This document shows, piece by piece, positions 55,722 to 64,000 of a stretch of DNA of 64,000 nt (the first letter of the stretch is position 1; each line of letters starts with the position of its first letter). Made by a program: the position numbers and the translations under genes. Under the pieces are notes generated by a model that worked only from the letters and a program-made list of their open reading frames with translations, did not search any database and had not been told where the DNA came from. This DNA comes from Aeromonas encheleia (lineage in GTDB: Bacteria > Pseudomonadota > Gammaproteobacteria > Enterobacterales > Aeromonadaceae), in the NCBI RefSeq assembly GCF_900637545.1, contig NZ_LR134376.1:3553001-3617000 (forward strand), read 5' to 3'.

Positions 55722-56242
55722 ACGGGGCCGCGAGACAGCACCAGGGCCACCAGCACGTACCAGATAGCATCGATGCCACCGGCGGTCAGCATCATGATGC
55801 CGCCCTCGCGCCAGCCGGTGTCGGCGTGGACGAACTGGCTGAACAGGGCGATGAAGAAGATGGCGAGCTGGGGGTTCAGGAAGGCCACCATGAAGCCCTC
55901 GAACGCGCCCTGCCGACCGCGCAGCGCATGCACCGCCTCCTCGGTCGCGCCGCTCGCGGGTTTCGCCAGCAGCGCCTTGATACCGAGCCAGGCGAGGAAG
56001 GCCGCGCCGCCGTAACGAATGAGATCGAACAGCAGCGGGGTCTGGGTGATCAGCAAGGAGAGACCCAGGGCGGTGACCAGTGCATAGATGCCGACCCCCA
56101 GGCCATGGCCGAGCGCGGTCGCCACCCCGTGGCCCTGCCCGCCCTGCACCGTATTACGGATGATCAGCGCCAGACTCGGCCCAGGGCTGATGGCCCCCAT
56201 CACACAGATTGCCGCCAGCGCCAGCCAGCTCGTGAATTCCAT
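55634..56242 (-). CDS. LysE-family amino acid exporter
   Basis: A 202-residue inner-membrane protein with about six helices and the RhtB/LysE opening (AAICVMGAISPGPSLALIIRN). It exports an amino acid or metabolite such as homoserine lactone or threonine; unspecified. Its stop sits within the third copy of the tandem repeat. Confidence 0.9.
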   Translation of the reverse strand: MEFTSWLALAAICVMGAISPGPSLALIIRNTVQGGQGHGVATALGHGLGVGIYALVTALGLSLLITQTPLLFDLIRYGGAAFLAWLGIKALLAKPASGATEEAVHALRGRQGAFEGFMVAFLNPQLAIFFIALFSQFVHADTGWREGGIMMLTAGGIDAIWYVLVALVLSRGPVLAWLKAKSSVIDKVSGLVLLGLALKVVL

Positions 56243-56369
56243 AACTGCCTCTATCTCGAATGAAAATGAATACCGGCAGTCAGGTTAAGCGGGTGCGCCG
56301 CCATGCCAGAAGTGAAAGTTATGAATAGAGCCCATAGCCAATGGCTATGGGTCAGCACGACTCACTACC

Positions 56370-57350
56370 TCAGGATCTGCCGAGCGGTTTGCGGCTCTCG
56401 TCCAGTTGTTTTCGGCTCTCGGCTAGTTGTTTTCGGCTCTCGCCGAGGGTCCGCTGCAGATGTTCTCGCAGGAAGGGATAGGCCAGCTCCCTGAACCACT
56501 GGTGGGCCGGATCCTGATGATGGCGCTGGTGCCACAGCAGATGATACTGCTGGGTGCGGGTGGCGAAGGGCAGATCGCAGAAGCTCAGGCCGTGCTCCTG
56601 CGACAGCTGCCAGGCGATGTGGGCCGGGGTGGTCATCAGGCAATCGGTGCGCAGCAGCACCTCGACCGCCGCCTGGAAGAAGGGCACCCGGGCGAACCAG
56701 CGCCGGGAGAGGCCCTGGGGCATCAGCACCTGCTCCACCGGGCTGTCCTTGTCACCGCCGCCGCTCACCTGCAGATGGGGCCAGGCGAGGTAGTCCTCCA
56801 GGGTCGGCGCCATGCCGGACAGCGGATGGTGGCGCCCCATCAGCATCACCAGCCGGTCTTCCCCCTGATGCAGGCCGCGGATCTGATCCGGCACCAGCTC
56901 CGTGATGGTGGAGACCAGATCCAGCTCGGACTGCCACAGCTGCGGCAGCTGGCGCTTGTCCCACAGGCTGTATTCGAGCGCCGCCAGCGGCGCCGCCCTC
57001 GCCAGCGCCGCGCAGATGTCGGGCAGGATGTGCTGGGCCACATAGTCGGAGGAGGCGAGCCGGAACACCCGCTCGCAGCGGGCGGGCTCGAAGCCGGGCG
57101 CCTCGTAGAGCCGTGCCAGGGCCCCGAGCGGATCGGCCAGCGCCGCCGCCAGACTCTCGGCCCGCGGGGTCAACAGCCAGCGTTGCCCCTCCCGCACCAG
57201 CAGCTCGTCGCCAAACTCGCCGCGCAGCTGATTGAGCTGCTTGCTGATGGAGGGTTGACTGAGGTGCAGCAGCTCGGCCGCCCGGCTGATGTTGCGGGTC
57301 TCCAGCAAGACCTTGAGGGTTGGCAACAGGTTGAGATTCGCTTTGTGCAC
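56370..57350 (-). CDS. LysR-family transcriptional regulator with a heptad-repeat tail
   Basis: A 326-residue regulator: N-terminal winged helix ([39 protein letters not shown]) and a PBP2-like effector domain. The last 22 residues repeat [21 protein letters not shown]. It is divergent from fabH. Targets unknown. Confidence 0.9.
   Translation of the reverse strand: MHKANLNLLPTLKVLLETRNISRAAELLHLSQPSISKQLNQLRGEFGDELLVREGQRWLLTPRAESLAAALADPLGALARLYEAPGFEPARCERVFRLASSDYVAQHILPDICAALARAAPLAALEYSLWDKRQLPQLWQSELDLVSTITELVPDQIRGLHQGEDRLVMLMGRHHPLSGMAPTLEDYLAWPHLQVSGGGDKDSPVEQVLMPQGLSRRWFARVPFFQAAVEVLLRTDCLMTTPAHIAWQLSQEHGLSFCDLPFATRTQQYHLLWHQRHHQDPAHQWFRELAYPFLREHLQRTLGESRKQLAESRKQLDESRKPLGRS
56385..56447. 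repeat. Three 21-bp tandem repeats in the LysR gene
   Basis: Units at 56385-56405, 56406-56426 and 56427-56447 share the core CGGCTCTCG and keep frame, encoding the ESRKxL heptads. Copy number may vary between strains. Confidence 0.85.
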
Positions 57351-57553
57351 TCAGATCATCCTTGGGAGAAACCAGCCCCTATCTTAGGGCAAGGCGGGGC
57401 GCTATTTTAAGCAAAATCACCGACTTGTTCGTCCCCCACCCCGCCTTCTGCCATTTGCCAAAACAGGGCCGCGAGATGACACCGGAAAACCGGTACGGCA
57501 TAATTGCGCGAGTTTCCGCCCGCGGGCGATCCACAACAAGAAGCGATAACAAG

Positions 57554-58639
57554 ATGAAATACGCCAATATCACCGGCTGGGGCAAATGCCTGCCCCCCGC
57601 AGTGCTGACCAACGATGCGCTCAGCACCATCATGGAAACATCGGATGAATGGATCTATCCGCGTACCGGCATCAAGGCACGCCGGGTCTCCCACGTCAGC
57701 AACACCGAACTCGCCACCCTGGCCGGCCGCCGTGCCCTGGCCTGCGCCGGTCTCGAGGCCGCGGCGCTGGATGGCATCATCCTGGCCACCGCCACCCCGG
57801 GCACCCTGATCCCGAATTGTGCCTCAGCGGTGCAGCAGGCCCTCGGCGCCCACAAGGCGGCGGTGTTCGACCTCAATGCCGCCTGTACCGGCTTCGTCTA
57901 TGCGCTCTCCGTGGCCACCTCCCTGGTCCAGACCGGCATGATGCAGAAGGTGCTGGTGATAGGCGCCGAGCGTCTCACCCAGTTGCTGGACTGGGCCAAG
58001 CGCGACACCGCAGTGCTGTTTGGTGACGGCGCCGGCGCCGTGGTGATCGAGGCGAGCGACAACCAGTCCGGCCTCATCGCCAACAAGCTCGGCTGCGACA
58101 GCGAGGCGCGCGAGATCCTGCACGTGCCGAACTTTGGCACCGATCGGGTACGCTTCGCCGACATCGACGGCCTCTTCACCTTCAACTTCGAGGGGCAGGA
58201 GATCTTCAAGCGGGCCGTGCGCGGCATGGGCGAGGCCACCGGCGCCGTGCTGGCCCAGGCCGGCATCACCCCCGAGCAGGTCGATCTCATAGTGCCGCAC
58301 CAGGCCAACATGCGCATCATCGAGACCCTGGCCAAGCGCATGAATGCGCCCATGGACAAGGTGATGGTCAACATAGAGCACTACGGCAACACCTCGGCCG
58401 CCACCGTGCCCATCGCCCTGTGCGAGGCGCTGGAGCAGGGTCGGGTCAAGCCGAACTCCTATCTGCTCAGCGCCGCCTTCGGGGCCGGCCTGACCTGGGG
58501 CGCCGCCCTTATCAAGTGGGGCGACAGGGTCACCCCGCTTGGCCACTGCGATGTCGAGCTGCCGCCCTGCGAGCAGAGCGCGCTGGAGCTGATCGCCCAC
58601 GCCGTCGCGGGCTGCCAGCAGGCCAACACCGAGGCCTGA
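57554..58639 (+). CDS. 3-oxoacyl-ACP synthase III (FabH-like, second copy type)
   Basis: A 361-residue ketosynthase III: active-site Cys in [14 protein letters not shown], His in [15 protein letters not shown], Asn in [16 protein letters not shown]. It condenses acetyl- or acyl-CoA with malonyl-ACP. It stands outside the fab cluster, unlike housekeeping fabH, and is about 40 residues longer than E. coli FabH, so an accessory role with other acyl primers is likely. ATG 57554. Confidence 0.88.
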   Translation: MKYANITGWGKCLPPAVLTNDALSTIMETSDEWIYPRTGIKARRVSHVSNTELATLAGRRALACAGLEAAALDGIILATATPGTLIPNCASAVQQALGAHKAAVFDLNAACTGFVYALSVATSLVQTGMMQKVLVIGAERLTQLLDWAKRDTAVLFGDGAGAVVIEASDNQSGLIANKLGCDSEAREILHVPNFGTDRVRFADIDGLFTFNFEGQEIFKRAVRGMGEATGAVLAQAGITPEQVDLIVPHQANMRIIETLAKRMNAPMDKVMVNIEHYGNTSAATVPIALCEALEQGRVKPNSYLLSAAFGAGLTWGAALIKWGDRVTPLGHCDVELPPCEQSALELIAHAVAGCQQANTEA

Positions 58640-58685
58640 GCCAGGCCGCCAAGCGCATGAATAGGCAAGGCACAGCGGCATGAAC

Positions 58686-58719
58686 AAGAAAGAGGAGCCA
58701 GCGCTGGCTCCTCTTTCTT
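58686..58719. terminator. Bidirectional terminator after fabH-like gene
   Basis: A perfect 34-bp palindrome with arms AAGAAAGAGGAGCCAGC and its complement, ending in TTTCTT. Confidence 0.82.
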
Positions 58720-58890
58720 ATCTCCATCTTTATCTCCGCCCCTCTTCCCTGCCGCCAATCACCCCGTCCACATCCGCGCCCGGCGGCTGCGCACCGCCCC
58801 TGAAAGTCATTGAAAAGCGTGAATTTTGAGCTGAACAAATCAAAAAATAACCAAACGATATTTTTTTGTCGTCAGAATGGGCCTGAGGGG

Positions 58891-58918
58891 TTCACAACCT
58901 TACCGGATCTGGTAGTAT
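58891..58918 (+). promoter_or_regulatory. Promoter of the tRNA-Tyr cluster
   Basis: TTCACA (58891-58896), 16 bp, TAGTAT (58913-58918), 16 bp before the first tRNA. Confidence 0.65.
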
Positions 58919-58934
58919 GCGGCCTCGCACTTGG

Positions 58935-59019
58935 GGAGGGGTTCCCGAGCGGCCAAAGGGATCAGACTGTAAATCTGACGGCTCTGCCTTCGAAGGTTCG
59001 AATCCTTCTCCCTCCACCA
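58935..59019 (+). tRNA. tyrT: tRNA-Tyr(GTA), copy 1
   Basis: An 85-nt gene: acceptor GGAGGGG/TCCCTCC, anticodon loop CTGTAAATC with GTA, long variable arm, T-loop GGTTCGAATCC, encoded CCA. Confidence 0.96.
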
Positions 59020-59051
59020 TTCAAGTGCGAAAAATCAGGAAAATACCCCGT

Positions 59052-59136
59052 GGAGGGGTTCCCGAGCGGCCAAAGGGATCAGACTGTAAATCTGACGGCT
59101 CTGCCTTCGAAGGTTCGAATCCTTCTCCCTCCACCA
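59052..59136 (+). tRNA. tyrT: tRNA-Tyr(GTA), copy 2
   Basis: Identical in sequence to copy 1; 32 bp spacer. Confidence 0.96.
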
Positions 59137-59183
59137 TCTTCCTGAGCTGTATGAGTTAGGCCTGTAAAAAATAGTACCCCTGT

Positions 59184-59268
59184 GGAGGGGTTCCCGAGCG
59201 GCCAAAGGGATCAGACTGTAAATCTGACGGCTCTGCCTTCGAAGGTTCGAATCCTTCTCCCTCCACCA
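59184..59268 (+). tRNA. tyrT: tRNA-Tyr(GTA), copy 3
   Basis: Identical to copies 1 and 2; 47 bp spacer before it. Presumably one transcript processed into three tRNAs. Confidence 0.96.
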
Positions 59269-59276
59269 TTCTTCAG

Positions 59277-59301
59277 AAAACCCGGCCCAGCGCCGGGTTT
59301 T
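59277..59301. terminator. Terminator of the tRNA-Tyr cluster
   Basis: AAAACCCGGC, a short loop, GCCGGGTTTT and then CGCTTTT. Confidence 0.82.
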
Positions 59302-59330
59302 CGCTTTTATGGCTAGATGCCATTTGGCAC

Positions 59331-59344
59331 TGTCAGATCTGACA
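59331..59344. promoter_or_regulatory. 14-bp perfect palindrome TGTCAGATCTGACA
   Basis: Isolated operator-like palindrome 60 bp before the small hypothetical gene at 59404. The regulator is unknown. Confidence 0.5.
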
Positions 59345-59403
59345 ATTGCCCTCCCCCGCTTTTTTCGAAACAGTGGACTCCTCACCGTCAGGAGCCGCCT
59401 CGC

Positions 59404-59679
59404 ATGTTTGCAATCTGGGATGAAACCGGTCAGGAGCAGGGCTTGAGCCTGCCCCAACTGCAGCAACGGCTGCACAACTATCAGGGCGACGTCATGGTGC
59501 GTTATCTCAATCGCCTCGGCCTGTCGACGACCCTGTTCCTGACCGTCCGTCAGGGCCGCGCCTACCAGCGCTTCAAGGCCGGCACACCGCCGCTGGACTG
59601 GGCCTGGCTGGACCAGGCCATTCAGCACGTGCCCCTGCTCGATGGCCGCCTTCCGCAGTCGCACCACGCCCTTCGTTAA
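59404..59679 (+). CDS. Hypothetical 91-residue protein
   Basis: The frame starts MFAIWDETGQEQGLSL with GGAG (59391-59394) upstream. No signal peptide or membrane segment. I recognise no family. It ends 18 bp before the convergent patatin gene. It may be genuine, given the ribosome site and codon use. Confidence 0.6.
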   Translation: MFAIWDETGQEQGLSLPQLQQRLHNYQGDVMVRYLNRLGLSTTLFLTVRQGRAYQRFKAGTPPLDWAWLDQAIQHVPLLDGRLPQSHHALR

Positions 59680-59697
59680 GCCGCTCGCCGCCGGGCA

Positions 59698-60534
59698 CTA
59701 ATCCGTGCCCAGGTAGGCCTGCGCCGCCTGCCAGCCCATCTGATAGCCCTGCTCCAGCTTGTCCGGATCCGTGGTCATGCGACCGACCCTGAAGCCCGCG
59801 GGCGGATGAATGAGCCGGATGCGGCAATCCGCCGGCGGATTGCGGATGAAGTCGATGGCGTCGTTGTAGCTGTGATGGCGGGCCAGGCTGGCGCGGGCCA
59901 GCGCCGGGGTCTGCCGCAGCAGGTAACGGTGCAGGGCGGGCAGACGCGGCGCCCGCTTGCGATAGCCGAGCGGGCGGGAGAGCACCACTGTGATGTCCCG
60001 CGCCCCCTGCTCATAGGCGTGGCGCACCGGGATGGAGTCCGCCACCCCGCCGTCGGTCATCGCCTCACCCCCGAGCCGCACGAAGTCGCGATAGGCGAGC
60101 GGCACCGAGCAGGAGGCCTTGATCTGCTGCTCCAGCTCCTCCGCCGTCGCCTTGAGATAGGCGGCCTGCCCGTCCGAGACCCGGGTGGTTACCACCGTCA
60201 GCGGCACAGGGTTCGCGGCAAACCGCGCCAGATCGAGCCGGCACTCGCGGATGGTGATCTCCCACAGCCAGTCGAGATCCAGCCAGTGACCGCCGCGCAT
60301 GAACTTCGCCAGGCTGATGAACTCGGGGCGACAGGAGTAATCCGTGATGACGCTGTGGTTGCGCCCCTGCTGGCCGGCCAGGAAGGCCGCCAGGTTGACC
60401 GCTCCCGCCGAGACCCCGATGCAGTGATCGAACGCCGTCACTCCCCTGGCCATGAAGGCATCCAGCACCCCGGCGGCAAAGATGCCGCGCATGGCGCCCC
60501 CCTCGACCACCAGGGCCGTTTGCCGCCGACTCAT
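59698..60534 (-). CDS. Patatin-like phospholipase (YjjU-like)
   Basis: A 278-residue protein: oxyanion region VVEGGAMRGIFAAGVLDAF, nucleophile elbow GVSAGAVNLA with Ser, and catalytic Asp in MTDGGVADSIPV. It hydrolyses acyl esters, probably membrane lipids, in the cytoplasm. ATG 60534 has GAGGGGA upstream. Confidence 0.92.
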   Translation of the reverse strand: MSRRQTALVVEGGAMRGIFAAGVLDAFMARGVTAFDHCIGVSAGAVNLAAFLAGQQGRNHSVITDYSCRPEFISLAKFMRGGHWLDLDWLWEITIRECRLDLARFAANPVPLTVVTTRVSDGQAAYLKATAEELEQQIKASCSVPLAYRDFVRLGGEAMTDGGVADSIPVRHAYEQGARDITVVLSRPLGYRKRAPRLPALHRYLLRQTPALARASLARHHSYNDAIDFIRNPPADCRIRLIHPPAGFRVGRMTTDPDKLEQGYQMGWQAAQAYLGTD

Positions 60535-60676
60535 CTCGTTTCCCCTCTGTTCTGCTCTGTGAATGGACTCACACTTTGGCTCATCCGGCGCCCTACCCAA
60601 GGGCGGGATCCCTATAATGGCCACGCCTCACTTGACCCTACAGAGGCATAACATATTGATGCTACGGAATATTACA

Positions 60677-62050
60677 ATGAAAAATATCAACAAGTCCCTG
60701 ATCGCCGCTGCCATTTCCCTCGGAATGCTGGCAGGCTGTGACAGCAACAATGACTCCAAGGCCCCCGATCCCATGGTTCGCTTCGCTACCTTCAACCTCT
60801 CGTTCGATCGCACCGCCCCCGGCATGTTGAGCGGCGAACTGGCCCTGGACCGCGCCGCCCAGGACGCCCTGCTGGCCCGCTATCAGGACGGTGACACCAG
60901 CCTCGGCAAGGCCGAGATCACCCAGGCCAAAGACGTGCAGCAGATCCGCAATATCGCCGAGATCATCCAGCGCACCCGCCCGGACGTCTTCCTGCTGAAC
61001 GAATTCGACAACGACGGCAAGGGCGAGAGCACCGCCGATCTGAAGGCGTTCAACGACAACTACCTGGCCCATGCCCAGCACGGCGAGGTGCAGGCCATCA
61101 GCTACCCGGTGATGCAGAATTTCGCCACCAACACCGGCCTGATGAGCGGTCATGACCTCAATCTGGACGGCAAGCGCAACAGCGGGCCGGATGACGCCTG
61201 GGGCTTTGGCAACTACCACGGCCAGTACGCCTTCGCCCTGATGTCGAAATATCCCATCGATACCAAAGGGATCCGCACCTTCCAGCAGTTCAAGTGGAAG
61301 GACATGCCCGGCGAGCAGAACCCCATCATCGACGACTGCAACAACCCCAAGGCCCCGATCCCGGCCGGTCGCCAGTGCGGCGATGCCTGGTATGACGCCG
61401 CGGCCTGGGAGCAGTTCCCGCTCTCCTCCAAGAATCACGCGGACGTGCCGGTGCGCATCAAGCAGGGCAACAAGGAGGTGGTGGTCCACTTCCTCCTCTC
61501 CCACCCGACCCCGCCCATCTTCGGCAACGCGGCGCGCCACAACGTCAAGCACAACAGAGCCGAGGTCGCCTTCTGGCAGGACTATGTGGAGGCCGCCAGC
61601 TACATGGTGGACGACGCGGGCAAGGCCGGCGGCCTGCCACAGGGCGCCAGGTTCGTCATCGCCGGGGATCTCAACGCCGATCCCCAGCTCGGTGACGGGG
61701 ATCTCAGTGCCATCCAGGACCTGCATAACCATGCGCTGGTCAACCAGGCGGTCACCAACGGCGCCCTGATCCCGGTCAGCCAGGGTGGCCCCGAGTGCCT
61801 CGCCAGCCAGCCGGATCAGTGCAAGCGCAACAACGGCCGCACCACCCCGGAGCGCATCACCAGCAGCAGCGGCCTGCAGCTCGATCACCTGATCCCCTCC
61901 GCCAACCTCAACGCGGTCGCCTCCGGCGTGTTCTGGCCCGCCAGCTTCGAGCCGGGCTACCACCTGGTGTATGACGCCAAGCTCGGCATCGCCAAGGGAG
62001 TGAGCTCGGATCACCGCCTGGTGTGGGTGGACGTCGAACTGAACCCCTAA
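60677..62050 (+). CDS. Endonuclease/exonuclease/phosphatase-family lipoprotein
   Basis: A 457-residue protein with a lipoprotein leader ending LAGC (about residues 17-20). The EEP catalytic fold is visible in MVRFATFNLSFDR, RPDVFLLNEFDNDG, FVIAGDLNADP, LQLDHLIPS and SSDHRLVWVDVEL. It may be a surface or periplasmic phosphodiesterase or nuclease. It starts at ATG 60677; ATG 60659 is possible but would lengthen the leader. Confidence 0.85.
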   Translation: MKNINKSLIAAAISLGMLAGCDSNNDSKAPDPMVRFATFNLSFDRTAPGMLSGELALDRAAQDALLARYQDGDTSLGKAEITQAKDVQQIRNIAEIIQRTRPDVFLLNEFDNDGKGESTADLKAFNDNYLAHAQHGEVQAISYPVMQNFATNTGLMSGHDLNLDGKRNSGPDDAWGFGNYHGQYAFALMSKYPIDTKGIRTFQQFKWKDMPGEQNPIIDDCNNPKAPIPAGRQCGDAWYDAAAWEQFPLSSKNHADVPVRIKQGNKEVVVHFLLSHPTPPIFGNAARHNVKHNRAEVAFWQDYVEAASYMVDDAGKAGGLPQGARFVIAGDLNADPQLGDGDLSAIQDLHNHALVNQAVTNGALIPVSQGGPECLASQPDQCKRNNGRTTPERITSSSGLQLDHLIPSANLNAVASGVFWPASFEPGYHLVYDAKLGIAKGVSSDHRLVWVDVELNP

Positions 62051-62073
62051 TACGCGGGATCACCGCAAAATAA

Positions 62074-62106
62074 AGCGGGGCCATGATGGCCCCGCTTTTT
62101 TTTTTT
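62074..62106. terminator. Bidirectional terminator between the EEP gene and ttrA
   Basis: AGCGGGGCC, ATGAT, GGCCCCGCT followed by twelve T residues on plus; on minus the hairpin is followed by TTTATTTT. Confidence 0.9.
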
Positions 62107-62116
62107 GCATCTGGCG

Positions 62117-64000
62117 CTACACCAGCTTCTCGACCCGGGCCGGCAAGCCCTGGCGCGCCGAGGAGCCGATGGCCCAGTCCACCAGGGGATAACGACCGTG
62201 GCGACTGGGATCCAGCACCGCCAGATCGTTGAGGTTCACCCCGGCGCCGCGCAGGGCGCTGGCCGCCACCCGCTGGCCGTCTATCCAGTGCTCCCGCGCC
62301 CCCAGCTCCTTGTGACCGAAGCCGTGCTCGATGGCGATGGCATCCGCCTGCACCCCGGCCACGCACTCGGCCAGCCCGATCACGCTGCCATTGGGGGTAC
62401 TGACCCGCACCCTGTCCCCGCTCACTATGCCGAGGCGGGCCGCCGTCTGGGCGTTGAGCCGCACCCCGTTGCTGGGGTGCACCTGACGCAGGCGATCCGA
62501 GCCGATGCTCATGGAGCTCATGGTGTGGGACTTGTAGCTGGTGAGCAGCAGGGGCCACTGGGCCGGCTTGAACACCTCGCTCAGCGGCGTGCCGTCGGCG
62601 AGCTGGGCCCGGAAGAAGCGCGGGGTGCCGCTCAGGAACTGGCCGCTCTGGCTGTGACGGCGGCTGCCCACCGCCGGGTTCCACAGCATCAGGGGCTTGG
62701 GCCAGCGCTTGCTCGGCTGACCCGCCTCGTCGCGCCCCTTGGCCACCGGCTCGAAGCGCCCGCCCCTGGCGTAGAGATAGGCGGCGCGGCTCGCCTCCTC
62801 CGCGCTCAGGGTGGCGTTGAGGGTGGGCAGGATCCGCGCCACCCCGGACCAGGCGAGGTCTTCAGCGCCGATGGGAGGCACCGGCTGGCCGAGGTAGGCG
62901 ACGTTGGCCGCCCCGTAGAGGGAGAAGTCCGCCGCCTTGTTGAGCCCATGCAGCTTGCCATCCGATCCCTCGATCGCCCCCTCGCCGAAGCCCGGCAGGC
63001 CGAGGCGCTTGGCCACCGCGATGAGGAAGGACTCCATGCAAACGGGATCCCCCTCGGCGGTCTTGATCACTCTGGGCTCGATCACAGGCCAGCGCCCGGT
63101 CGAGACCTTGGTCATGACCCCGTGCCAGGCGGTTGCCCAGCCCCAGGACTCGTAGGTCAGGGTGTCAGGCACTATGTAGTCGGAGAGCGCCGAGGATTCG
63201 TTGATGAAGCTGTCGATGCTGATGAACAGCGGCAACACCCTGGGGTCTTTGAGCTGTTCACCTATGGCCTGGTGCAACCCGGCCTGACCGTAGAGCGGGT
63301 TGCCCATGTGGTTGATCCAGGCCTTGGCGCGGTAGGGGTAACCGCTCACCGCCGCGGTCAGGTGCTCGCCGAGCAGCGGGCCCGAGAGCGGGAACCAGGG
63401 CTCGTGGGCCGGATAGGGGTTCTGCCCCGCCTCTTTCTTGCGACGATATTCGGAGGTCTTCTCGTAGGGGAACTTGGAGCGGGAGAGGAAGACGCCGGCG
63501 GGTTTCACCATGCCGGGGAAGCTCTCCAGATCGTAGCGCGGCCCGCTCCCGAAGGGATTGAACTTGCCGCCGCTCGCCACCGCGCCGCCCTTGGCGTTGA
63601 GGTTCCCTATCATGGCGTTGAGCATCATGATGGCCCAGGCCGTGTAGAAACCGTTGGCGCTCATGGTGCCGCCGTGGGTGATCACCGCCGCCCGGGTGCC
63701 GTGGCTGGTGAACTCCCGCGCCAGCTCGACGATATCGGCCACCGGCACGGCGCACTCGGCGCTGTATTGCTCGAGGGTATGCTCCCGGCTCGCCTCGGCC
63801 AGCAGCTGGAAGCTGCTCTTGACCGCCAACTCCCCGCCCGGGGTCGAAATGCTGCGCGCCACCCAGAGTCGGGCCCGCTCGCAACGGCCGGCCGGGGTCG
63901 GCTCGTCACTCCCCTCCTCGACCACCAGCACCTCATCCCCCTCGCCATAGGCTTCACCGCTGTGGGGCAGCCCCAGATCGCTGGCGTGCAGCATCTGGCC
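62117..64000 (-). CDS. ttrA: Tetrathionate reductase subunit A (partial)
   Basis: At least 627 residues of the C-terminal part of a molybdopterin oxidoreductase; the true start lies beyond the window. It has GGTMSANGFYTAWAIMMLNAMIGNLNAKGG, SFINESSALSDYIVPDTLTYESWGW, and the C-terminal molydopterin domain (SYKSHTMSSMSIGSDRLRQVHPSN). The pattern fits TtrA, the catalytic subunit that uses tetrathionate as a respiratory electron acceptor, rather than PhsA/PsrA. ttrBC would lie outside. Confidence 0.82.
   Translation of the reverse strand, partial: GQMLHASDLGLPHSGEAYGEGDEVLVVEEGSDEPTPAGRCERARLWVARSISTPGGELAVKSSFQLLAEASREHTLEQYSAECAVPVADIVELAREFTSHGTRAAVITHGGTMSANGFYTAWAIMMLNAMIGNLNAKGGAVASGGKFNPFGSGPRYDLESFPGMVKPAGVFLSRSKFPYEKTSEYRRKKEAGQNPYPAHEPWFPLSGPLLGEHLTAAVSGYPYRAKAWINHMGNPLYGQAGLHQAIGEQLKDPRVLPLFISIDSFINESSALSDYIVPDTLTYESWGWATAWHGVMTKVSTGRWPVIEPRVIKTAEGDPVCMESFLIAVAKRLGLPGFGEGAIEGSDGKLHGLNKAADFSLYGAANVAYLGQPVPPIGAEDLAWSGVARILPTLNATLSAEEASRAAYLYARGGRFEPVAKGRDEAGQPSKRWPKPLMLWNPAVGSRRHSQSGQFLSGTPRFFRAQLADGTPLSEVFKPAQWPLLLTSYKSHTMSSMSIGSDRLRQVHPSNGVRLNAQTAARLGIVSGDRVRVSTPNGSVIGLAECVAGVQADAIAIEHGFGHKELGAREHWIDGQRVAASALRGAGVNLNDLAVLDPSRHGRYPLVDWAIGSSARQGLPARVEKLV

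Noticed and set aside
58935..59268. CRISPR-like regular repeats
   Set aside because: The repeated 85-bp units fold as tRNA-Tyr with encoded CCA; spacers are 32 and 47 bp intergenic DNA.
59035..59667. A minus-strand frame running through the tRNA-Tyr genes
   Set aside because: Translation of tRNA repeats in antisense; not a protein gene.

Overview
The window is a high-GC chromosomal stretch from a gammaproteobacterium, most probably Aeromonas. The reasons are the FlgO/FlgP/FlgT set of a polar flagellum, a chitoporin of the ChiP/OprD type, an hcp-hcr pair, a tetrathionate reductase, DUF3149 and DUF3157 proteins, and a PheA with a Phe leader peptide. I see no prophage, insertion sequence, integron or CRISPR array. 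Almost everything is ordinary chromosome, with a few decayed or duplicated segments.

Left part (1-7 kb): a Fur-box-preceded AraC regulator, tRNA-Ser(TGA), a periplasmic DsbA/ScsC-like thiol oxidoreductase, galE, the hcp-hcr nitrosative-stress operon behind a perfect FNR palindrome, and dps behind an OxyR-type site. From about 16.5 kb down to 7 kb on the minus strand lies the most striking unit: ybgA, then a BluR/MlrA-like MerR regulator followed by ten tightly overlapping genes (photolyase, NTF2-like, SDR, FAD amine-oxidase-like, DUF1365, CFA-synthase-like methyltransferase, DUF2878, small Trp-rich protein, chalcone-isomerase-like, DUF3833 lipoprotein). It looks like a light or photo-oxidative stress and membrane-lipid modification programme, and a set of TTGTATAA half-sites lies upstream.

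Middle part (16.5-28 kb): an outer-membrane barrel, a DUF3157 protein, a LarE-like protein with a broken PP-loop, a YihX-like HAD phosphatase, pheL-pheA with its attenuator, divergent flgOP and flgT with sigma-28 and sigma-54 promoter candidates, tRNA-Arg(CCT), a ToxR/ToxS-like membrane regulator pair, a PPK2 polyphosphate kinase and a SulP transporter. From 28.5 to 36.1 kb is a complete L-rhamnose catabolic locus (rhaB-rhaA-rhaT-rhaM on minus; rhaS-like regulator, fucO and rhaD on plus).

Right part (36-64 kb): an aldose sugar dehydrogenase, a DMT exporter, a chemoreceptor, chitoporin chiP, an SDR, DUF1904, a TraB/GumN protein, a tiny DUF3149 membrane protein with a decayed tail duplication, a frameshifted smrA, an M32 carboxypeptidase, a VOC protein, an Ada-AlkA fusion overlapping ogt, three cupins, a methyltransferase, DUF1272, rlhA, a LysE exporter whose 3' end has been tandemly duplicated (113-bp unit), a LysR regulator with a heptad-repeat tail, a second FabH, three identical tRNA-Tyr genes, a patatin, a secreted endonuclease/exonuclease/phosphatase lipoprotein and the truncated ttrA. 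Functional calls rest on recognising protein families by eye; no search was run.
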